From: Candidatus Bathyarchaeota archaeon
Lineage (GTDB): Archaea > Thermoproteota > Bathyarchaeia > Bathyarchaeales > DTEX01
DNA: 30,092 nt
Assembly (NCBI GenBank): GCA_021162225.1
Contig: JAGGZB010000078.1
Coordinates: 1-30,092, forward strand
Reading direction: 5' to 3'
Shown: in pieces, positions 24,364-30,092 of the stretch
How positions within the stretch are numbered: the first letter of the stretch is position 1
Layout: every line of letters starts with the position of its first letter
Notes under the pieces: model-generated
What the model was told of the DNA's origin: nothing
The model's input: the letters and a program-made list of their open reading frames with translations, nothing else
The model's database searches: none
Program-made: the position numbers and the translations under genes

Positions 24364-24387
24364 GAAGCCTCCTTATTGAAAGGCTTC
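24364..24387. promoter_or_regulatory. Hairpin overlapping the ribosome-binding site of the first UroD-like gene
   Basis: GAAGCCT (24364-24370) and AGGCTTC (24381-24387) are exact inverted arms around a ten-base loop. On the minus strand the AAGGAGG ribosome-binding site (24368-24374) is partly inside the hairpin. Control of translation or a protein site is possible. Confidence 0.35.
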
Positions 24388-24475
24388 GTTTAACTAAAAT
24401 TATTAATATTTTGGTCAGGGCAAGAAAGATCAAAAATTGAAGTTCATCGACATACAATTCAGCATTTGTGTGAGA

Positions 24476-25579
24476 TTACGGTCTGTATCGTCCGTACTTT
24501 TTCGCCAATCTAACCATGTATTCATAGTTTCTGAATGGGATGTCTGGTAGTACTGAATGATCCGAGCCAATGATATATCCTCCTCCGGGACACGCGGCCT
24601 CTAGCTTAGAGATCACTTCTTCTTTTATCCCCTTTAATGTCCCAGCAAGTATTCTCTTATCTATTCCGCCAATGAATGCTAGCTTGTCTCCATATTTCTC
24701 CTTGAGTTCTTGGATATCCATTCCAGCAGATACCTCGAGCGGGTTTAGGGCCGTTACCCCGCTTCTTATAAGATCTGGAATTAAAGTCTTAATGTTGCCG
24801 TCGGAATGTAGAATGAATGGCAAACCTTCTTTCCTAAGTCTCCTTCCAATCTCTACGTATCCCGGCATAATTATCTTCCTAAATACTTCAGGGCTGAAGA
24901 AAGGTCCATGCCTATAAGCTAGGTCATCTCTCATCCATAAGCCGTCTACGCCAAGTTCTATAAGATTCTCTAAGATTTCAGAGGTGAACTTGGAGATTTT
25001 ATCTATCATATATCTCACAAATCTTGGATCTTTAAGGAGTGAATGTAGCATTCTGGGAACGCCACAGAGAGATACAGAGTAAACGTATGGTCCCCTAAGA
25101 CTAACCAATGTCACATGTTCTTTCTTAAGCCTCTCTATCTTAATCTTCAGATATTTTCTAAATGGAGAGTTAGATCCACAAAGTCTTCTCGGGTCATTCG
25201 CGTCCAAGTAAGGTTCAACTTTTTCCTTAAAGTCATCAAGGTTCTTAACTAGAGGTTGTATCTCAGCGTGCAGTCCTCCGCTACGGAGATAAGAGGGCAT
25301 TCCGGGCCAAGAACCATCCCTGCCAACCGATCCGTATGGAGTGCCTACTATAACGCTTCTCTCGTTCAGTTTTACCGTTATACCTTCATAGCCAGGTGTT
25401 AGATCATGACAGTGCACAAAGGATAATTCAAAGCCAAAGTATTTACTGGCGTCTACCCCGCTGGGAAGGCCTTCTTTTTCCCAGCGCTTCTGCGTATCAG
25501 GCCATACAAAGTCGTGAATAGCTACTCTGTCGGGTTCTTCGAGATTGAGGATAGATAAGACTCTTTCCCTAGAATTCAT
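24476..25579 (-). CDS. UroD-superfamily methyltransferase-like protein, second copy
   Basis: This is a second member of the superfamily, 367 residues, clearly diverged from the first. It opens MNSRERVLSILNLEEPDRVAIHDF. Family features follow: LRGPYVYSVSLCGVPRMLHSLLKDPRF, LIELGVDGLWMRDDLAYRHGPFFSPEVFRKIIMPGY, PFILHSDGNIKTLIPDL, ALNPLEVSAGMDIQELKEKYGDKLAFIGGID, and GGYIIGSDHSVLPDIPFRNY. His258 is kept in the HSDGN loop, and Asp260 replaces the cysteine of MtaA-type HxC. Such proteins act as O-, N- or S-methyltransferases onto corrinoid proteins. It is transcribed with or beside the first copy, 118 bases apart, and diverges from the etf operon. The start is ATG 25579, after GAGAGG/GAGG. Confidence 0.8.
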   Translation of the reverse strand: MNSRERVLSILNLEEPDRVAIHDFVWPDTQKRWEKEGLPSGVDASKYFGFELSFVHCHDLTPGYEGITVKLNERSVIVGTPYGSVGRDGSWPGMPSYLRSGGLHAEIQPLVKNLDDFKEKVEPYLDANDPRRLCGSNSPFRKYLKIKIERLKKEHVTLVSLRGPYVYSVSLCGVPRMLHSLLKDPRFVRYMIDKISKFTSEILENLIELGVDGLWMRDDLAYRHGPFFSPEVFRKIIMPGYVEIGRRLRKEGLPFILHSDGNIKTLIPDLIRSGVTALNPLEVSAGMDIQELKEKYGDKLAFIGGIDKRILAGTLKGIKEEVISKLEAACPGGGYIIGSDHSVLPDIPFRNYEYMVRLAKKYGRYRP

Positions 25580-25762
25580 CCTCTATCCTCTCAGATAGAT
25601 ACATCTTTTGGAATCTTTATGTCTCTTTTTAATTCATATATTTGTAGTGATTTTATTAAGTCGATCAGATCGCTGTTTCCTTAGAAAAAAAGCAACAAAA
25701 CTTTAGTCTTAGAAAAGCTACAAGAAGCACGACTGGCTTCTGTAAAAGGTGGTGGAGAGTCG

Positions 25763-26572
25763 TTGATTAATCAGCTCAATATAATTGTTCTTTTAAAGCA
25801 GGTTCCAGATATCGAGAAGGTAAAGTTTGACTTTAAAACCGGTAGGATTGATAGAAGCTCTGCGGAGGCAGTGATCAACCCCTTCGATCTAAATGCTTTG
25901 GAGGCCGCGGTTGAGATAAAAGAGAAGGTTGGAGCGAGAATAACAGCGATAAGCATGGGTCCGAAAACCGCTGAGGCGTCTCTGAGAGATGCTATTGCGA
26001 GGGGCGCTGATAATGCTATTTTATTAACAGACAAGCGTTTCGCCGGAGCCGATACTCTGGCAACATCATACACGCTTGCCTGCGCCATCAGAAAAGTCGG
26101 CTCATATGATTTGGTAATATGCGGGGAGAAGACGATAGATGGAGATACGGCGCAGGTCGGTCCAGAAGTTGCTGAGTTTCTCGGAGTTCCACACGTAGCC
26201 TACGTGGAGGAGATACGCGAAGTTAAGCGGGATAGGATACTTGTAAAATCTAAGATGGGAAGAAACTATTACATTATCGAATTGAAGTTTCCAGGACTAA
26301 TAACAGTTACAAAAGATGTGAATACTCCTCGTCTCCCATCTCTTAAGGATAAGATTCGGTCAAGAAAAGCTGAAATAACTGTTTGGAATGCTGATTCGTT
26401 CTCAGACTTAGCTGATGAAAGATACTTCGGCGCCGCTGGTTCTCCCACAACCGTTGCCAAGGTATATGTTCCTAAAGCCGAGAGGAGGAAGGGTAAAATC
26501 TTCCGCGGCGACTTAGAGAGAGCCGCTAAGGAAATCGCGACTGTTCTCAGAGAGGCGCATGTGATCAGGTGA
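25763..26572 (+). CDS. etfB: Electron transfer flavoprotein beta subunit
   Basis: This is the beta subunit of an electron transfer flavoprotein, 269 residues, a normal length. It opens IIVLLKQVPDIEKVKFDF and continues with INPFDLNALEAAVEIKEKVGARITAISMGP, the nucleotide-binding region YDLVICGEKTIDGDTAQVGPEVAEFLG, and VTKDVNTPRLPSLKDKIRSRK (recognition loop). The start is TTG 25763 after GGTGGTGGAGAG. EtfA follows after six bases and the FAD-linked dehydrogenase overlaps EtfA. In this operon order it would carry electrons from the dehydrogenase. Whether its flavin supports electron confurcation with NAD cannot be read from the sequence by eye. Confidence 0.95.
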   Translation: MINQLNIIVLLKQVPDIEKVKFDFKTGRIDRSSAEAVINPFDLNALEAAVEIKEKVGARITAISMGPKTAEASLRDAIARGADNAILLTDKRFAGADTLATSYTLACAIRKVGSYDLVICGEKTIDGDTAQVGPEVAEFLGVPHVAYVEEIREVKRDRILVKSKMGRNYYIIELKFPGLITVTKDVNTPRLPSLKDKIRSRKAEITVWNADSFSDLADERYFGAAGSPTTVAKVYVPKAERRKGKIFRGDLERAAKEIATVLREAHVIR

Positions 26573-26578
26573 GTCGGC

Positions 26579-27574
26579 ATGAAGAGGCATGGTGATGTTC
26601 TAGTATTCGCCGAGAATAACGACGGCAAAGTTCATCCAGTCTCGTATGAGCTCCTTGGGAAAGGGAGGGAGCTAGCGGACAGTTTAGGAGTAGACCTAAA
26701 TGCGGTACTTCTCGGATGGAGGATGGAAGATGAAGCCTTTGAGCTAATCTATCGGGGAGCAGACAAAGTCTTTCTATATGATCATCCAAGCCTGGAAGAG
26801 TTTGATGTGATAAGATATACGCGTAATATAGTCAAGATGGTGAGAGAGACCAAGCCTGACATATTCTTAGTGGGCGCGACGCGCATCGGTAGAACTCTAG
26901 CGCCTAGAATAGCGGCGGCTCTGAGAACCGGCCTCACAGCTGACTGTGTAGATCTAAAGCTAGATGAGGAAGGAAACCTAGTCCAGGTTAGGCCTGCATT
27001 CAGCGGAAACATAATGGCTCAGATAGTGACTAAGACTAGGCCTCAGATGGCGACTGTTAGATACAAAGTGATGAAGATGCCTGAGAGAGATGCGGGAAGA
27101 GAGGGTGAAATAATTAGGACGAAGGTTGATGTTATCGAGGAGACGGGCATGAGAATAGTCGAGAAGACGCGTGCTGATGAGGTTGAGATAGCTGAGGCAG
27201 ATGTTATAGTCTCTGGGGGACGGGGGCTTAAGAGGCCTGAGGACTTCAGCCTCCTTGAGGAACTCGCCAGCCTTCTAGGAGGAGTTGTCGGCTCAAGCAG
27301 ACCCCTTGTAGATGCCGGCTGGATAAGCAAGGATCACCAAGTTGGGTTCAGCGGAAACACGGTTAAGCCAAGGGTTTATATAGCCTGCGGGATCTCCGGC
27401 TCCCCGCAGCATCTTTTCGGAATGAGGGACTCGGATATAATAATAGCTGTCAACAAGGATCCTACCGCTCCCATATTTAATGTTTCGGATTATGGGGTTG
27501 TGGGTGACCTTTATGAGTTCATACCATTATTGATACGTGAAGTTAAGCGTTTGATTGGGGGAGGGCAGGAGTGA
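26579..27574 (+). CDS. etfA: Electron transfer flavoprotein alpha subunit
   Basis: This is the alpha subunit of the flavoprotein, 331 residues. The N-terminal domain starts GDVLVFAENNDGKVHPVSYELLGKGRELAD. The C-terminal FAD domain has VSGGRGLKRPEDFSLLEELASLLG, VGSSRPLVDAGW, IACGISGSPQHLFGMRDSDIIIAVNKDPTAPIF, and VGDLYEFIPLL, the family FAD signature. No N-terminal ferredoxin cluster is present, unlike LctC of acetogens, which carries an iron-sulphur extension. GGTGAGT precedes the ATG. The last four bases overlap the start of the dehydrogenase gene. Confidence 0.96.
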   Translation: MKRHGDVLVFAENNDGKVHPVSYELLGKGRELADSLGVDLNAVLLGWRMEDEAFELIYRGADKVFLYDHPSLEEFDVIRYTRNIVKMVRETKPDIFLVGATRIGRTLAPRIAAALRTGLTADCVDLKLDEEGNLVQVRPAFSGNIMAQIVTKTRPQMATVRYKVMKMPERDAGREGEIIRTKVDVIEETGMRIVEKTRADEVEIAEADVIVSGGRGLKRPEDFSLLEELASLLGGVVGSSRPLVDAGWISKDHQVGFSGNTVKPRVYIACGISGSPQHLFGMRDSDIIIAVNKDPTAPIFNVSDYGVVGDLYEFIPLLIREVKRLIGGGQE

Positions 27575-28956
27575 GGATAAGCATTAAGGAGGTTACTGAG
27601 GGGCTTAAGAGCATAGTTGGGGAAGAATGGGTCATCACCGAACGGGAATCCATGGAAGGATACTTGAGGGATGAAACCCCAGATGCCATAAGGCCTAAGG
27701 CTGCCGAGAACCTCGTTCTCGTGAAGCCATCCTCAACTAGAGAGGTTTCGGAGATTCTTAGATACGCGAATGAGATGCTTGTTCCGGTCTTTCCAGTCGG
27801 CGGGAGAACAGGCCTAGTAGGCGGATGCGTGCCAATAGAGGATGGAATAATCCTCTCACTTGAGAGGATGAACAAGATAGAGGTTGATGTTGAAAACTTG
27901 ATGGCCGTAGCAGAGGCTGGAGCCACATTAGGCGATCTCATTAAGGCGGCTGATGAAGCTGGCTTATTCTTTCCGCTACATCCTGGTGATGAAGGGGCGC
28001 AGATAGGCGGGTTAATCGCCACCAACGCCGGAGGGGTCAGAGCGGTCAAATATGGCGTAATGAGAAACTACGTGAAAGGAGTCGAGATAATCCTTCCGAC
28101 AGGCGAGATTCTTAATCTTGGAGGTATGCTTATTAAGAACAATATGGGCTACGACCTCATGCACCTAATAATAGGAAGCGAGGGAACACTCTGTGTGGTG
28201 ACTAAGGCGATATTGAAACTTTATCCGAGAAGCAGATATTCAGTAACGCTGATCCTTCCCTTTAATAAACGGGAAGACGCCATACGAGCGGTCCCAGAGA
28301 TTCTGAGGTCGGGCGTGACCCCTCTGGCAATCGAGTATGTTGGGCTGAAGGAGCTGAACGCCGCGGCTAACCACCTAGGTGAGGAGTGGCCAGTACAGAG
28401 CGGAGATGCACAGTTGCTCATAATACTCTCCGGCTCGAGCGAGGATGAAGTATACTCAGCATGTGAGAGAATCTCTGAAGTTGCCGAGAAGAATAATGCC
28501 GGGGAGGCTCTGATCGCCGAGACCCATGATGAGCAGGAGAGGATCCTAAAGGTTAGAAGCAACATATACACGGCTCTGAAAAGGGATATGGTTGACATAT
28601 TGGACGCTACGGTTCCGATGAGTAGACTTTTAGACCTCATGATAAAGATAGATGAGCTATCTAAGAGGTATGGAGCCTACCTGCCAGTCTACGGTCACGC
28701 CGGAGACGGAAACCTCCATGTGCACGTGATGAAGGAGAACGGGGAAGTTCCCAGCTATGCTGATGACTTGAAGGGGGAGATCTACGAGGCCACCGTTAGC
28801 CTCGGAGGGGTTATAACGGGCGAGCATGGCGTGGGAAGGCTGAGAATTAAAGAGTTCCATAGGTTCCTATCGGAGAAGGAGAGAAATCTAATGAGAGAGA
28901 TTAAACGCGTATTCGACCCAAACAACATACTAAACCCCGGAAAAATCTTCCCCTAA
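27571..28956 (+). CDS. FAD-linked 2-hydroxyacid dehydrogenase (D-lactate/glycolate type, LctD-like)
   Basis: This enzyme oxidises a 2-hydroxyacid, probably D-lactate or glycolate, passing electrons to EtfAB. It has 461 residues, close to acetogen LctD. The PCMH-type FAD domain has VFPVGGRTGLVGGCVPIEDGI, then PGDEGAQIGGLIATNAGG and IIGSEGTLCVVTKAIL. The C-terminal FAD-oxidase domain has the metal/substrate histidines in GHAGDGNLHVHV (His376, His383, His385) and GEHGVGRLR (His419), and ends in the usual FDPNNILNPGKIF. The start is GTG 27571, overlapping the EtfA stop by four bases, with GGGGGAGGGCAGGA before it. The order etfB-etfA-dehydrogenase matches lctBCD. No lactate racemase or lactate permease is visible in the window. 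Confidence 0.9.
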   Translation: MRISIKEVTEGLKSIVGEEWVITERESMEGYLRDETPDAIRPKAAENLVLVKPSSTREVSEILRYANEMLVPVFPVGGRTGLVGGCVPIEDGIILSLERMNKIEVDVENLMAVAEAGATLGDLIKAADEAGLFFPLHPGDEGAQIGGLIATNAGGVRAVKYGVMRNYVKGVEIILPTGEILNLGGMLIKNNMGYDLMHLIIGSEGTLCVVTKAILKLYPRSRYSVTLILPFNKREDAIRAVPEILRSGVTPLAIEYVGLKELNAAANHLGEEWPVQSGDAQLLIILSGSSEDEVYSACERISEVAEKNNAGEALIAETHDEQERILKVRSNIYTALKRDMVDILDATVPMSRLLDLMIKIDELSKRYGAYLPVYGHAGDGNLHVHVMKENGEVPSYADDLKGEIYEATVSLGGVITGEHGVGRLRIKEFHRFLSEKERNLMREIKRVFDPNNILNPGKIFP

Positions 28957-29129
28957 AATAATTAAGTTGCCGTTTCTCTTCGTTTCCCACATCTGAGAAG
29001 CCGCAAGCTTATTCCAAATGAATTTTGAATGATCCCCGAAATCCGGCTCAAAAGCTTTTTCTCTCATATCCATATTCAAAGGATAGAGAAATTTCCGTAC
29101 GTTCGAATCGATATGTTGCTTTTACAAAC

Positions 29130-29139
29130 TTTATATAGA
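29130..29139 (+). promoter_or_regulatory. TATA box in the gap after the dehydrogenase
   Basis: The gap 28957-29282 holds no gene longer than the small frame at 29216. TTTATATA inside 29130-29139 is a strong box A with a predicted start near 29160, giving an unusually long leader of about 120 bases before the hydrolase gene. Confidence 0.5.
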
Positions 29140-29215
29140 ATTTTTCGCAGCAGCGCACCATATTCCTTCAAGCAATATCCTTAAGTACCGAGGGATTATT
29201 AGGATTTACTTCCTT

Positions 29216-29269
29216 ATGGAAAGCCCGCTGAAGAAGCAACTGATAAATCGGGTTATCCTTAGCGTCTAG
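29216..29269 (+). CDS. Possible 17-residue leader peptide
   Basis: An ATG at 29216 opens MESPLKKQLINRVILSV and stops at 29267-29269, five bases before the first start codon of the hydrolase gene. It lies wholly in the predicted leader. Translation is unproven; it may be chance. Confidence 0.2.
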   Translation: MESPLKKQLINRVILSV

Positions 29270-29282
29270 TCAAGTGATGGAT

Positions 29283-29918
29283 ATGATAGAGTCCATGACT
29301 GTAGGCGTCCTCGCAACGAATTGCTATCTTCTTCTATGCGATAATACCCATGAATCTCTCATTATAGATCCCGGATTCTCCGTTGAAGAAGCGAATGCCG
29401 TCTTGGAGAAGATACGGCGAAGCCGGGCTAAGGTGAAATATATAGTTAACACGCATGGACACTTCGACCACATAAGCGGAAATAGTCTTCTCAAAGACGC
29501 TCTGAAGGCTGAGATCCTTATACATAAAGACGACGCGTGCATGCTCACAGATCCGCATAGAAACCTATCGTACATGCTTGGCCTTGCCATCTCATCTCCG
29601 AAGCCTGACAGACTGCTTGAGGATGGCGAAAAGATAGAAGTCGGAGAATTACAGCTCATAGTAATGCATACCCCTGGACATACAGAAGGAAGTATCTCCC
29701 TATATTGGGAGGCGGAAAATGCAGTATTCACTGGCGACACGCTCTTCGCAGGCTCCGTTGGGAGAACCGATCTCCCTGGAGCCTCCCTACAAAAACTCCT
29801 AAAATCATTGAATGATAGACTCCTAAAGCTCCCAGACGAAACCATAGTTTATCCAGGCCACGGCGGAAAGACAACTATCGGCAGAGAAAGAAGAACAAAT
29901 CCATTTCTCAACTTATAA
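29283..29918 (+). CDS. Metallo-beta-lactamase-fold hydrolase (glyoxalase II-like)
   Basis: This zinc hydrolase has about 211 residues and the HxHxDH motif THGHFDH (His58, His60, Asp62, His63), a later His in MHTPGHTEGSISLYW, the bridging Asp in VFTGDTLF, and the final His in VYPGHGGKT. The short length and motif spacing match glyoxalase II-like archaeal proteins, but the longer C-terminal glutathione-binding domain is missing and archaea generally lack glutathione, so a thioester or other hydrolytic role is more likely. The frame is open from GTG 29274 and ATG 29277; AAGTGAT lies a few bases before ATG 29283. It follows the lactate/glycolate dehydrogenase with its own promoter. Confidence 0.88.
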   Translation: MIESMTVGVLATNCYLLLCDNTHESLIIDPGFSVEEANAVLEKIRRSRAKVKYIVNTHGHFDHISGNSLLKDALKAEILIHKDDACMLTDPHRNLSYMLGLAISSPKPDRLLEDGEKIEVGELQLIVMHTPGHTEGSISLYWEAENAVFTGDTLFAGSVGRTDLPGASLQKLLKSLNDRLLKLPDETIVYPGHGGKTTIGRERRTNPFLNL

Positions 29919-29960
29919 AGCCTCACATTAGAGATAAATTCTCAAGCAGAGTACTAAGAT

Positions 29961-30092
29961 TCAGTCCATCTCCAGAAGAATAACCAGCACTAGATTAATC
30001 CATAGCATAAAAGAGACCAAAAAAGTGGAGAGCCGTTGGAGATCGGCAGCGGGACATAAATTGAGTTTTGACGATAACCTTTCTTCAAGCGA
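29961..30092 (-). CDS. Possible C-terminal end of a gene running out of the window
   Basis: On the minus strand a frame is open from the right edge to a TGA at 29961-29963, giving 43 residues that end in a hydrophobic stretch (LWINLVLVILLEMD). It could be the end of a membrane protein, but such a short open stretch can occur by chance. Confidence 0.2.
   Translation of the reverse strand, partial: SLEERLSSKLNLCPAADLQRLSTFLVSFMLWINLVLVILLEMD

Noticed and set aside
27543..28049. 168-residue minus-strand frame
   Set aside because: It is opposite the dehydrogenase gene, is rich in Ser/Pro/Thr, and has no ribosome-binding site.
29324..29845. 173-residue minus-strand frame
   Set aside because: It is opposite the metallo-beta-lactamase-fold gene, is Ser-rich, and shows no domain features.
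1..30092. CRISPR arrays, insertion sequences or rRNA genes
   Set aside because: On reading through the window I saw no regularly spaced direct repeats, no transposase-like protein and no rRNA-like stretch.

Overview
The window is archaeal. It holds an archaeal-type prolyl-tRNA synthetase, an aIF2-beta/DUF424 pair, an MtrH-family tetrahydromethanopterin methyltransferase, TATA/BRE-type promoters, and ribosome-binding sites of the GGTGAT/GGAGG kind. The gene mix (sugar ABC importer, MtrH with a corrinoid protein, UroD-like proteins, EtfAB-lactate dehydrogenase) recalls Bathyarchaeia or related Thermoproteota. That placement is an inference; there is no rRNA to settle it.

Layout. (1) 1-1923: the end of a membrane protein cut by the window edge, a tyrosine integrase, and a tRNA-Cys(GCA) whose 3' end faces the integrase. 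This looks like the right-hand edge of an integrated element extending leftwards. (2) 2006-4271: housekeeping translation genes, aIF2-beta plus DUF424 on the minus strand, divergent from proS. (3) 4462-18914: a carbohydrate locus with a glycoside-hydrolase-like protein, a SIS-domain sugar-phosphate protein, a heparinase II/III-type lyase, a class III aminotransferase, a PHP-type metallohydrolase, two amidohydrolase-2 proteins (the second without its metal ligands), and a complete sugar ABC importer. (4) 19147-25579: a corrinoid methyl-transfer module with MtrH-like protein, corrinoid protein, a 98-residue unknown, an ASKHA/2Fe-2S activator, and two UroD-superfamily proteins facing the other way. 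(5) 25763-28956: etfB-etfA-FAD-linked lactate/glycolate dehydrogenase, in the order of the acetogen lctBCD operon. (6) 29283-29918: a metallo-beta-lactamase-fold hydrolase, then a possible gene end at the window edge.

How it may work together (inference). Oligosaccharides are imported by the ABC system. The lyase and hydrolase lack signal peptides, so breakdown is probably intracellular, and the products are handled by the SIS, aminotransferase and amidohydrolase/PHP enzymes. The methyl module would take a methyl group from an O- (or N-/S-) methylated compound through the corrinoid protein to H4MPT, into the methyl branch of the Wood-Ljungdahl pathway. The Etf-dehydrogenase would oxidise a 2-hydroxy acid such as lactate or glycolate. 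Together the window suggests a heterotrophic, possibly acetogenic, archaeon. Whether the methyl donor comes from the glycan itself (for example a methoxylated sugar) is the most interesting open question. No transcription regulator gene is present, although several palindromes sit on promoters.
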